64,000 bases of DNA from UBA1447 sp964612185 (GTDB lineage Bacteria; Bacillota; Clostridia; Oscillospirales; Acutalibacteraceae), in NCBI GenBank assembly GCA_964612185.1, contig CAZTCR010000003.1, positions 58,248 to 122,247 on the forward strand, in the 5' to 3' direction. Both the position numbers and the translations under genes were made by a program. This document shows positions 25,586-33,554 of this stretch, piece by piece (position 1 is the first letter of the stretch; each line of letters opens with the position of its first letter). The notes under the pieces are model-generated. The model was given only the letters and a program-made list of their open reading frames with translations. It ran no database searches and was not told the origin of the DNA.

Positions 25586-27268
25586 TTAAAACGGCGATTT
25601 GATAAAATGTTTTTTCTCCCGCGGGATGGCATCTATCATAGAGAATAACTCCGTATAGAAACCGTGCGTTTCCTCTGCCCCGGCATTCAGACCGATGACC
25701 GTGCCGTGGTCGCCGTTTCGGGTGGGCATTACATTCCATACCCCGCTTTTAATGTCTTCGCTGTTATAATCCTGCCACGGGTCTCCGAACGGATACCTTG
25801 CCGAAACCACATTGACAAGCCCGTCGTTCGGAAGCCAGGTTTTGTCAATCGTAAGGTCTGTCACCGTGTTTTCATCGTAACTTCCCATGAGCAAAGCTGT
25901 GGGCATGAGCACAAGGAGCGTGTCAAGCTCGGGCAGCTGGTTGCCGGTTAAGGGGTTTTCTTTTGTGGTGCAATAAGAATAGGAGAAATAATAGACGCCG
26001 TCAACAACCCCGATACGCTTATTCAGTTCGGCGCAGCCGTCCGGCGACAAATCATAAACGGCATTATCGTTGCCCGTTTTTAAGACTCTTTCCAATGAAT
26101 CTTTCATGGAAGTGAGGCTGGTGTCTTCACCGGGGGCGGAGGTTATACCAAATTGTTCAAGATGAAAATCAAGATACCCTTTCACGGGTGTATTCCCCGA
26201 TATGCCCGCAAAGGCAAGTACGACATCCAGCAAGGGGGAAACCAGGTTGTATTGATCCAGAGCGAGGAAAAGAGAAGAGCCGTTGTTGGGGGAATCCAGT
26301 GTTGTTACGCTGTTTACAAGGTCGCCTTGGCCGCCCTTGAAAAGTGGGGATACCGCGTCCCCACCTGCCTCAATTTCCTCCTGCGCGCCTTTTGCAAGCA
26401 GGGATGTCAGCAGCCGGATGGTCGGACCGCCGAAACTGTGACCAACAAGGTTGACCTTTTTCAACTGCCCCGCAGCAGTTTTTGTTCCCCAGCCTTCAAA
26501 CAGCGGCTTGCTGTAGGTTCTGCCATAACGGGCATGATTGTTTGCTGTCGCATGCGCTTCACCGTAATCAACCTTTGTACCCGCAAGCTGGGCATACAGC
26601 TCGCAGGCTCTGTCCCATGTGCTGGAAAAAGGGCCGACCGATGCTTCCAACGCCGTATAACCCTGCCCGCCGAGGTATTGCACCAGGCTCCCGGTCGATG
26701 CGCCCCAATAAGGCGCTTTCTCGTTGATGCCGGATTCCGGACCCCAACCGCCAAGACCGTGAACGAGGATAATGGGGTATTGAACGGGTTCTTCCACGAC
26801 TAACCCGATTGCCTTGTCATAAAGTCCCAGCGGATATGGAACAATCGCCGCAATCATCATACAAGCCACGGCGATAACCGCGATTATTTTTTTGGATAGT
26901 TTTTTCTTTGGTGCCGGAATCGGCGTTGTGGTTGGCGCCGTCTTATATTCAGCCGGAAGCTGAATATTGTCCTGCGTCTTCATCATGTCCGCATCGGTTA
27001 TGGAAACCACCTCAGCCGGCAAGGCCGCTTCGACCGGCGCGGAATCCGCTTTATTTTTGGGGACAAACACTTCGCTGTCTATTAGTAAAAAATCGGTTGA
27101 AACCGAAAAAAGTCCACTTAACAGAATGATTTTATCCGAATCCGGCAGCGTCTTGCCGGATTCCCATTTTGAAACCGATTGCCGGGAGACCGAAAGCTTT
27201 TCCGCAAGCTCATCCTGCGACCAGCCTTTTTCCTGCCTGAGGTTGTATATTTTTTCCCCGATGTTCAT
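25586..27268 (-). CDS. XRE helix-turn-helix / transmembrane / family I.5-type lipase fusion
   Basis: Encodes 560 residues. Residues 1-60 are an XRE/Cro-type HTH (IGEKIYNLRQEKGWSQDELA). Residues 61-120 are a Pro/Ala/Thr linker. Residues 126-148 form a transmembrane helix. From 160 on the protein matches thermoalkalophilic lipases (family I.5): VHGLGGWG oxyanion loop, Ser278 in LVGHSFGG, Asp in WLPNDGLVN and His in NGDHGTVIG. The lipase zinc-site segment (WDRACELYAQL...DYGEAHA...HARYGRTY) is also kept. The HTH would be cytoplasmic and the lipase outside. The frame is uninterrupted, so it is one polypeptide. ATG 27268 follows AAAGGA at a long distance. A palindrome lies in its leader (27393-27416). 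Confidence 0.92.
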   Translation of the reverse strand: MNIGEKIYNLRQEKGWSQDELAEKLSVSRQSVSKWESGKTLPDSDKIILLSGLFSVSTDFLLIDSEVFVPKNKADSAPVEAALPAEVVSITDADMMKTQDNIQLPAEYKTAPTTTPIPAPKKKLSKKIIAVIAVACMMIAAIVPYPLGLYDKAIGLVVEEPVQYPIILVHGLGGWGPESGINEKAPYWGASTGSLVQYLGGQGYTALEASVGPFSSTWDRACELYAQLAGTKVDYGEAHATANNHARYGRTYSKPLFEGWGTKTAAGQLKKVNLVGHSFGGPTIRLLTSLLAKGAQEEIEAGGDAVSPLFKGGQGDLVNSVTTLDSPNNGSSLFLALDQYNLVSPLLDVVLAFAGISGNTPVKGYLDFHLEQFGITSAPGEDTSLTSMKDSLERVLKTGNDNAVYDLSPDGCAELNKRIGVVDGVYYFSYSYCTTKENPLTGNQLPELDTLLVLMPTALLMGSYDENTVTDLTIDKTWLPNDGLVNVVSARYPFGDPWQDYNSEDIKSGVWNVMPTRNGDHGTVIGLNAGAEETHGFYTELFSMIDAIPREKKHFIKSPF

Positions 27269-27392
27269 AAAAATATTATGTCCTTTCGTTAGGTTTATGC
27301 CCCCGAAAGGACATAAGACCAAATATAAAAAATGCGGTTGGGCACCCGCGGAATGCGGGCTTTGCCGAACAGCTCGCAAGCTATTTTTTAAC

Positions 27393-27416
27393 AGGTTGAA
27401 TGTAACCATTCAACCT
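27393..27416. promoter_or_regulatory. Perfect palindrome, candidate operator of the HTH-lipase gene
   Basis: AGGTTGAATG (27393-27402), TAAC, CATTCAACCT (27407-27416) form a perfect 10-base inverted repeat with a 4-base centre. It is 22 bases downstream of the extended -10 box and 125 bases before the HTH-lipase start. There is no T-run after it on the minus strand, so a terminator is unlikely. Confidence 0.5.
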
Positions 27417-27437
27417 TACGCCCCTTTCCATAAGTGA

Positions 27438-27446
27438 TTATAACAG
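27438..27446 (-). promoter_or_regulatory. Extended -10 promoter of the HTH-lipase gene
   Basis: On the minus strand TGTTATAAT is an extended -10 (TG-N-TATAAT) without a good -35 box at 17 bases. Transcription would begin near 27431 and cross the palindrome. Confidence 0.5.
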
Positions 27447-27593
27447 AAAAGACCAATTTTTACTATCAACTCAGGTGGTCAATTTTACTTTTTGACAGTA
27501 TTTTTATGATTGTAACCTTAAGTGTACATGTCTTTGATTCTTCTCATGACCTCATCTTTTGCCTGTGCCGGGGAACTACAATCAACGGGGATT

Positions 27594-28595
27594 TTATTTT
27601 GCCATGGAAACCGACGAATATATCGCGGTATTTTTGAAGACCGTCCAGTTGACCACCGAGCTGCTTTGCCCCCAGGTATCGTAAACTTCCACATACTCTT
27701 TGTTGAAAGAACAAAGTGTCCGGGTTCCGAATTTGATATTGAAGTTCATTCTATAATAACCCACGCCTACAAAATAGTGAACGGAATAAATGTCGTTGCC
27801 TAACGCTGTTAAGCAGCCGATGATAACCGGCTCGCCTTCTTTAAGTGAGTTTAATATCGCGTTGTTTGTGTTTGCCTTTATATTCGTGTCCAGCGCAAGC
27901 TCGCCGTTTGTCTGTTGTACAAGCCAGGTGGAAAAATAACTCATCAGCATCTTCAAAATCGAATTGCTGAATTTATCCGGAACCCTCATGATGCTGCAGC
28001 TGACATTGTTAATGACATTCTGCGCGGCGTCCTTGTATCCCTTGCTGAAAAGGTAATATGCAAGACCCATTTCAAATGTCCCGAGCATTTCATAGCTCTG
28101 GGTTGTATCAAACTGTTCGTTCAAAAACGGATTTTTAAAGAATCCGCTGAGGTCTTGCGTCATTGAATCATACATCACGCTGATTTGAGTATACATTGTT
28201 TGATCATCCGGCAGGTTGGCATAGCCTTTGCCGTCTCTGTAAAAAGATAAAAGCATCATCGCCGCTGCTTTGTTGCAGATACCGCCCGGCACACCCGGCT
28301 GGTAATACTGCTGGCTGTGCGGCACCATAAAGGTTTTATCCAGCACGGAGGATTCTTTCAACCCGAAGAATACACCCGCATCGGCTTTGATCATTTGTTT
28401 CACTTGCGCGTTTGTCTGCTCAATACCCCCTGTATGCTCGATATTGCCGACAAAATAGTCCAGCAGCCCTGCTGAAGACTTGAGCGACGCAGCAAAATCA
28501 TTTTGCACAGCGGCACCTTCTTTTGCGCTTGAGGCAATCGAAAAACTGCCAAGGAGCATTGAAACAGCCAGTGCGATAGAAATGATTTTTTTCAT
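27594..28595 (-). CDS. Secreted C39-like cysteine protease without propeptide
   Basis: Encodes 333 residues. Residues 1-24 are a signal peptide. The remainder is the papain-like domain shared with the protein at 16172-17695: Cys107 in GGICNKAAAM, His273 in SVHYFVGVGYY and Asp306 in VEVYDTWG. The two proteins share long blocks such as QSYEMLGTFEMGLAYYL and GYKDAAQNVI, so they are recent paralogues; this one lacks the 150-residue pro-region. AAAGGA precedes the ATG. It lies 36 bases after the DegT aminotransferase and is the last gene before the HTH-lipase unit. Confidence 0.65.
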   Translation of the reverse strand: MKKIISIALAVSMLLGSFSIASSAKEGAAVQNDFAASLKSSAGLLDYFVGNIEHTGGIEQTNAQVKQMIKADAGVFFGLKESSVLDKTFMVPHSQQYYQPGVPGGICNKAAAMMLLSFYRDGKGYANLPDDQTMYTQISVMYDSMTQDLSGFFKNPFLNEQFDTTQSYEMLGTFEMGLAYYLFSKGYKDAAQNVINNVSCSIMRVPDKFSNSILKMLMSYFSTWLVQQTNGELALDTNIKANTNNAILNSLKEGEPVIIGCLTALGNDIYSVHYFVGVGYYRMNFNIKFGTRTLCSFNKEYVEVYDTWGQSSSVVNWTVFKNTAIYSSVSMAK

Positions 28596-28631
28596 AACTT
28601 GATTCCTTTCAAACCGGATTTTTTAATTCTT

Positions 28632-29801
28632 TTACTGCTGGCCAGCTGCTTTGCACGCTTCAATGAGGTTCCTGATGTCCGCCCGGCTCCAATCCGGATT
28701 CACGCCGACATAGACCGTCCGCGCGAGGATATCCAGCGTCTTCGGACACATATCCAAGGAATAGTTGTGGTTAAGGTGCTTATTCGCGTCCATCTTAAAC
28801 GGGTCCATCAGCGGATGGAAAGCACCGCGTTTTTCGAGTATGGGCGTCCAGCGGGTGTAGACATGCTTGCCGGTGTCAATGGGGAGTGTTCCCCTTACAC
28901 CGGCTGCCGCGGCGAATTTTCGCGCCTGAGCCTCCGTATCAAACGCGAATGCGAGGGTGGTACCGCAATCCCCGTTGATGTCGTTTGACGGAATAAAGCG
29001 AAAGTCCTTTTTAAGCGCGTGCATCACTTTCTTTTTGTTCTTGCGCAGATCGTGCAGGATGCCGTCGAGCTTTTTGAGCTGCTCACGCAGAATAGCGGCC
29101 GCAATCTCGTTTGTCCGGTATTCCACGCCGCAAAACTGCGGTTCTGCTATTTCATCAAGCTGACCCCCAAAATAGGCGACTGCGCTGCTGTCGTGGTAAA
29201 TAAAAGCGCGTTCATAGACGGTTCTGTTGTTTGTCAGCAGCGCCCCGCCTTCGCCCGCGCTGATAATTTTAAACTGGTTAAAACTCAGCGCGCCGGCATC
29301 ACCGATAGTGCCGAGCCTTTTGCCTTTATAAGCGCCGCCGTCTGCCTGGCAGGCGTCTTCAACAATCTTGAGGTCGTGTCTTTTTGCCAATTTCATCAGC
29401 GCGTCCATATCACACGGGAAGCCCTGAATGTTGACGGGCATAATCGCTTTGGTGTGTCTGCTGATCTTTCTTTCAACATCCTTGACATCAATGGTGCAGG
29501 TTTCGTCAATCTCCGCAATAACGGGGATTGCGCCCGTTGCCAAAACAGCCATGGCGGAGGCAATGTAGGTATACCCCGGCACAATCACTTCATCCCCCGG
29601 GCCGATGCCGCACCCGACGAGCGCGGCAATAATTGCCGCCTTGCCGGAGGTCATCAGTATCGCGTTATCGGCGCCGAACAATTCCTTCATTTCCTGTTCG
29701 CAGTGCATGGTCTCCTGCAAACCGCCGTTGCATTTAAACAAATCTTTTGATTCGATTACTTGTTTGACCGCTTTGATTTCTTCTTTGCCTATTCTGAACA
29801 T
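28632..29801 (-). CDS. DegT/DnrJ/EryC1-family PLP aminotransferase
   Basis: Encodes 389 residues of the sugar-aminotransferase family (fold type I PLP enzyme). LMTSGKAAIIAAL holds the cofactor phosphate loop, VEDACQADGG the Asp that contacts the pyridine nitrogen, and SFNQFKIISAGEGG the Schiff-base Lys. Members make amino sugars for cell-surface glycans or act on cyclitols such as scyllo-inosamine. GGAGG lies 7 bases before the ATG, which overlaps the end of the ceramidase-like gene by 13 bases, so the two are co-translated. The neighbouring genes do not reveal the sugar. Confidence 0.9.
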   Translation of the reverse strand: MFRIGKEEIKAVKQVIESKDLFKCNGGLQETMHCEQEMKELFGADNAILMTSGKAAIIAALVGCGIGPGDEVIVPGYTYIASAMAVLATGAIPVIAEIDETCTIDVKDVERKISRHTKAIMPVNIQGFPCDMDALMKLAKRHDLKIVEDACQADGGAYKGKRLGTIGDAGALSFNQFKIISAGEGGALLTNNRTVYERAFIYHDSSAVAYFGGQLDEIAEPQFCGVEYRTNEIAAAILREQLKKLDGILHDLRKNKKKVMHALKKDFRFIPSNDINGDCGTTLAFAFDTEAQARKFAAAAGVRGTLPIDTGKHVYTRWTPILEKRGAFHPLMDPFKMDANKHLNHNYSLDMCPKTLDILARTVYVGVNPDWSRADIRNLIEACKAAGQQ

Positions 29802-31090
29802 GCGAGCGCCTCCATCAGTTTTAAGTTTTCCATGATGATATTATAGTCCGAATCCGGTGCCAATGTCAAAACGCCGGCGGTGAGAAACACATCAATTTCA
29901 TACCCGCCGCGGCAAAGCTGGTCCTGCGTGGGCAGATACCCGTTGTTGCCGTTTGTGCAGCCCAGGCAAAGGGTATGGTCAAACGGGCTGTACTCGCGCA
30001 GCCGCAGCGATATCTCGGAAAAAAACTCATACGGAAACGGGACAAAAGCAACAGGGCCGGCTTGAATAATTGTTTGCGGAAAGCTGAAGTATTTTTCACC
30101 CGGAAGCCCGGTTTCATGCGCCGCAACAACTTTTTTAAGATATTCAAAAGTTCTGCCGGACAGATTAATCTTTTCGTCCCCTTTGAAAGCGGCAAGTTTT
30201 TCCCTTGCTTGTTCTAACGGCATCACCGCCGCATACGGCAATTTAATTTCCCCCGTAACACAGGCAAGAGCAGCCTCGCGGTATTCGCCGATGCTTTGAT
30301 AGGCTTTTGCCGCGTCTTCCGCCGCGATTTTTCCGAGCTCCTTCACATATTCGATATTGCCGACCGTATGCCCGTTGGAAAGCCTCGGCCCCACATCGCC
30401 TTCCGCTCCGTTGAAAAACGCCGTTATCGCGCCGCTTTCTTTGTCCAGCCGGTCAATCATCGCGCCGGCCCAGTCGCGCGTAATTTCGATATTTTTACCC
30501 GCCGCGGTGCAGTGCGCGCCGTAATGAACGATGTTGGCGATTGGTTTGCCGGCCGTGCTTTTATAACTTATAACAGTCATGTTCGGGTCGTAACACCCCC
30601 AGGGGTTCTGCCCCAGGCTCACCGAGTTATCCTTGTTCTGCTGGCGGCGGTTGATGCCGGTTTTGCTCTTGATTGTCCCGATACCCAGCAGCGCGGGCTC
30701 CAGCTTTGCGGCTGCCGTTTCTGCCGCCTTGATGATTCGCGGGATAAAAATATTGCCGCAGTATTCCGTGTCCAAAGGTCCCCAACCGGTGTTGCCCGCG
30801 GTGCAGGGGCCGGAGTGGGTATGTGTCGCGGATAAAATGATCTTGGCAGCGGGAATCCCTGTTGCCGCGCTGACTTTTCCGCGTATTTCATCGCACAACT
30901 CCGTGTTAATCAGGCAAACCGTTGCCGAAATCAGCATTGCCCGCTCGCCGCCCTGCTCAAAAGCAACGGCGGTCGCCGTTAAGTCGTCATGAACCGATTC
31001 GCTGAAAACATCCAATGTGTAACCGTAGAGTCTCGCGCCGATGGGCGGAGTAATGACCTCCCTGCCCGCGCCCGCTTGAAACACCTGCAT
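29789..31090 (-). CDS. Neutral/alkaline ceramidase-like protein
   Basis: Encodes 433 residues matching the N-terminal catalytic part of neutral/alkaline non-lysosomal ceramidases (PF04734). AGAGREVITPPIGARLYGY is the typical opening; SATHTHSGP and HYGAHCTA carry the zinc-binding histidines, and NGAEGDVGP is conserved. It lacks a signal peptide and the C-terminal Ig-like domain, so it is probably cytoplasmic. Such short forms are frequent in carbohydrate loci of Clostridia and Planctomycetes, and their true substrates are unclear. GAGGATAGG precedes the ATG. It is the first gene of the unit reading into DegT and the small C39-like protease. Confidence 0.85.
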   Translation of the reverse strand: MQVFQAGAGREVITPPIGARLYGYTLDVFSESVHDDLTATAVAFEQGGERAMLISATVCLINTELCDEIRGKVSAATGIPAAKIILSATHTHSGPCTAGNTGWGPLDTEYCGNIFIPRIIKAAETAAAKLEPALLGIGTIKSKTGINRRQQNKDNSVSLGQNPWGCYDPNMTVISYKSTAGKPIANIVHYGAHCTAAGKNIEITRDWAGAMIDRLDKESGAITAFFNGAEGDVGPRLSNGHTVGNIEYVKELGKIAAEDAAKAYQSIGEYREAALACVTGEIKLPYAAVMPLEQAREKLAAFKGDEKINLSGRTFEYLKKVVAAHETGLPGEKYFSFPQTIIQAGPVAFVPFPYEFFSEISLRLREYSPFDHTLCLGCTNGNNGYLPTQDQLCRGGYEIDVFLTAGVLTLAPDSDYNIIMENLKLMEALACSE

Positions 31091-31134
31091 CCTATCCTCT
31101 TCTTTCCATCATATTCCTTCCGATGAATACATTT

Positions 31135-31163
31135 ATTCTATCTTTTATCGGCTTAAAAATCAA
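31135..31163 (-). promoter_or_regulatory. Promoter of the ceramidase-like/DegT/protease unit
   Basis: On the minus strand TTGATT (31158-31163), 17 bases, TAGAAT (31135-31140). It is divergent from the liv promoter. Confidence 0.5.
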
Positions 31164-31210
31164 ACTGTATTTATGCTGCATATTTGTAAAATACACAATA
31201 AGGATAATAA

Positions 31211-31239
31211 TTGACAAAATAAATCAACAATGATAGAAT
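31211..31239 (+). promoter_or_regulatory. Sigma-A promoter of the liv operon
   Basis: TTGACA (31211-31216), a 17-base spacer, TAGAAT (31234-31239). It leaves a leader of about 110 bases before livJ. No amino-acid-binding leader or clear operator was recognised in it. Confidence 0.8.
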
Positions 31240-31358
31240 AATCCCATATTATTTGTGTAAATAGCGCACAATTCCTTGTTTTTTCGTATACACAGCGGAT
31301 CCGTCCTGTGCGGAAATGCTTGTAGTATAAAAATATTGATATTGAGAGGAGATTGGAA

Positions 31359-32540
31359 ATGAAAAGAGTTCTATGCATCGCACTCGTTCTTGTTCTGGCG
31401 CTCGGCGCGTTCGCCGGCTGTGCCAAAGAGGAAAAAAAGACCGAGACCCTCAAGGTCGGTATCCTTGGCTGCCACACCGGTGAATATGCAAAGTATGGGC
31501 TCGCCGTCAAAAACGGCGCCACGCTCTACATTGACCAAATCAACACAGCGGGCGGCATCAACGGCAAACAGGTTGAAATTATTGCTTATGACAACAAGGC
31601 GGACAATGCCGAGGCTGTCAACGCGTTCACCCGCATGGTCGACGGCGGTATTACCGCTTTAATCGGCGATGTGCTCACCGGCAACACGCTTGCGGTTGTT
31701 CAGGAAGCAAATCCGATTAACATGCCCATGATTACCGCTTCCGCCACGGCAGCAGCCGTTACCTACGATGCGGATAACAACAAAGTCTACACCAATGTGT
31801 TCCGCACCTGCTTCATCGACCCCTTCCAGGGCGAGAAAATGGCAGATTACGCATCAGAAGTTCTGAAGGCAAAAACCGCGGCAATCATTGTTGAAACCGG
31901 CAACGATTACGCAATCGGGCTGAAAGACGCTTTTAAAGCCAAATGCGCAACCCTTGGTGTAACGGTTGTTTCGGAAGAAGGCTACTCCACGGGCGACAAA
32001 GACTTCAAAAGCCAGATGACCAACATCAAAGCAAAAAATCCCGATGTGGTGTTCTGCCCCAACTACTATGAAGATGTCGGCCTGATGGTCAAACAAGCGC
32101 GCGTTGCAGGGATTACCGTTCCTTTCCTCGGCGGTGACGGCTGGGCAGGCGTAAAAGACTTTGCTTCCGCCGCTGACCTGGAAGGCTGCGTGTTCACCTC
32201 CGGCTATGCCGCAGATTCCACAGCTGAAATAAAAGCCTTTGAAGCGGCCTATACCGCGAAATACGGCACCGACACCTTGAACATGTTCGCCGCCACTGCC
32301 TATGACGCGGCGATGGTTCTTTGCAACGCCCTCAAAATTGTTGAGGCAAAAGGCGGCATGACACCGGGCTCCGATACATATAAGCAAGCCGTTATCGATG
32401 CCATCCGCGACAAAAGCGCAGGGGTTAAAGGCGTCACCAGCCCGGACGGCTACACCTTTGACGCGAAAAACAACCCAATCAAAGCCGTTGTTATGATTAA
32501 ACTCGCCAACGGTGCGGAGACCTTTGACCGTATTTATTAA
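31359..32540 (+). CDS. livJ: Branched-chain amino acid ABC transporter substrate-binding lipoprotein (LivJ/LivK-like)
   Basis: Encodes 393 residues. Residues 1-20 are a lipoprotein signal (GAFAGC), so the binding protein is tethered outside. The rest is a Leu/Ile/Val-type periplasmic-binding fold: LKVGILGCHTGEYAKYG, VKNGATLYIDQIN, NGKQVEIIAYDNKAD and FFGGDGW-like GGDGWAG. The ATG at 31359 has GAGGAGA with a good spacer; the in-frame TTG at 31353 lies too close to it. It heads the complete livJHMGF operon. A perfect hairpin (32580-32612) separates it from livH, consistent with extra production of the binding protein. Confidence 0.93.
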   Translation: MKRVLCIALVLVLALGAFAGCAKEEKKTETLKVGILGCHTGEYAKYGLAVKNGATLYIDQINTAGGINGKQVEIIAYDNKADNAEAVNAFTRMVDGGITALIGDVLTGNTLAVVQEANPINMPMITASATAAAVTYDADNNKVYTNVFRTCFIDPFQGEKMADYASEVLKAKTAAIIVETGNDYAIGLKDAFKAKCATLGVTVVSEEGYSTGDKDFKSQMTNIKAKNPDVVFCPNYYEDVGLMVKQARVAGITVPFLGGDGWAGVKDFASAADLEGCVFTSGYAADSTAEIKAFEAAYTAKYGTDTLNMFAATAYDAAMVLCNALKIVEAKGGMTPGSDTYKQAVIDAIRDKSAGVKGVTSPDGYTFDAKNNPIKAVVMIKLANGAETFDRIY

Positions 32541-32579
32541 TTCTATCCTGTGTAAGTATTTTTTCGATTGAAACCTTCT

Positions 32580-32612
32580 GCCTTGTGCAGTTACCCGCTA
32601 ACTGCACAAGGC
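32580..32612 (+). promoter_or_regulatory. Intercistronic hairpin between livJ and livH
   Basis: GCCTTGTGCAGTTA (32580-32593) pairs perfectly with TAACTGCACAAGGC (32599-32612) over a CCCGC loop, a 14-base-pair stem. No T-run follows. Such stems often protect the 3' end of the binding-protein message and set unequal expression within an ABC operon. Confidence 0.7.
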
Positions 32613-32666
32613 AAACTTCAATATTCCATAATGCGCGCAACCCTTTTGTTGAAAGGATGAAGACCC

Positions 32667-33554
32667 ATGTCCTTGTTTTCAACCATTGTCAGCCAGTTTA
32701 TGAACGGCCTGCAGACCGGTTCTGTCTACGCGCTTGTTGCGCTGGGGTACAGCATGGTCTACGGCATCATCCTGCTGCTCAACTTCGCGCACGGCGACAT
32801 CATCATGGTGGGCGCCTATACAGCCTGGCTGTTTATGGTGAATTTCGGCCAGTCACCCATTATTGCCGTCATCGCGGCTATCGCCGCCTGCACGGTGCTG
32901 GGTGTGGTGATTGAAAAGGTCGCCTATACACCCTTGCGCAAAGCGCCGCGGCTGTCGCTGCTCATCACCGCTATCGGCATTTCCTTTTTGCTGGAGAACC
33001 TGGCGCAGATTATTTTCGGCGCCGGGGCAAAGCCTGTGCCGGCAATTGTAAATGTGCCTGCCATTGTATTGGGCTCTGTCAGCCTGAGCGGTACGGCAAT
33101 TGTTACCATCGTTGTATCGGTTGTGTCGATGATTTTGCTCAACCTTTTAATTAAAAAGTCCAAAATGGGCAAGGCGATGCGCGCCGTGTCGGAGGATACG
33201 GGTGCCGCGCAGCTCATGGGCATCAGCCTGAACAAGACCATCACCTTTACCTTTGCGGTCGGCTCCGCGCTGGCCGGCATCGGCTCAGTCCTTTACTGCG
33301 CCGCTTATCCCCAAGCTTCGCCGACCATGGGCGCCATGCTCGGCTTAAAAGCGTTTGTCGCCGCCGTGCTTGGCGGCATCGGTTCCATCCCCGGCGCCAT
33401 GATCGGCGGTTTTGCCATCGGCTTGGCAGAAGCAGCCGCTTCCGCCTTCGGCCTTTCTGTTTGGAAAGACGCGGTTGTGTTCGGCATCCTGATTATTGTT
33501 CTTGTGGTCAAGCCGACGGGACTCCTCGGCCGGAACCTGCAGGAAAAGGTTTAG
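32667..33554 (+). CDS. livH: Branched-chain amino acid ABC permease LivH
   Basis: Encodes 295 residues with about eight transmembrane helices. NGLQTGSVYALVALGYSMVYGI at the N-terminus (shown here in part) and LLLNFAHGDIIMVGAY are diagnostic of LivH, and the C-terminal GLKAFVAAVLGGIGSIPGA is the conserved cytoplasmic loop that contacts the ATPases. AAGGATG precedes the ATG. It forms the channel with LivM, whose gene begins directly after the stop. Confidence 0.95.
   Translation: MSLFSTIVSQFMNGLQTGSVYALVALGYSMVYGIILLLNFAHGDIIMVGAYTAWLFMVNFGQSPIIAVIAAIAACTVLGVVIEKVAYTPLRKAPRLSLLITAIGISFLLENLAQIIFGAGAKPVPAIVNVPAIVLGSVSLSGTAIVTIVVSVVSMILLNLLIKKSKMGKAMRAVSEDTGAAQLMGISLNKTITFTFAVGSALAGIGSVLYCAAYPQASPTMGAMLGLKAFVAAVLGGIGSIPGAMIGGFAIGLAEAAASAFGLSVWKDAVVFGILIIVLVVKPTGLLGRNLQEKV

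Noticed and set aside
27393..27416. Terminator hairpin
   Set aside because: It is perfect, but no T-run follows on either strand at the right distance; an operator fits better.
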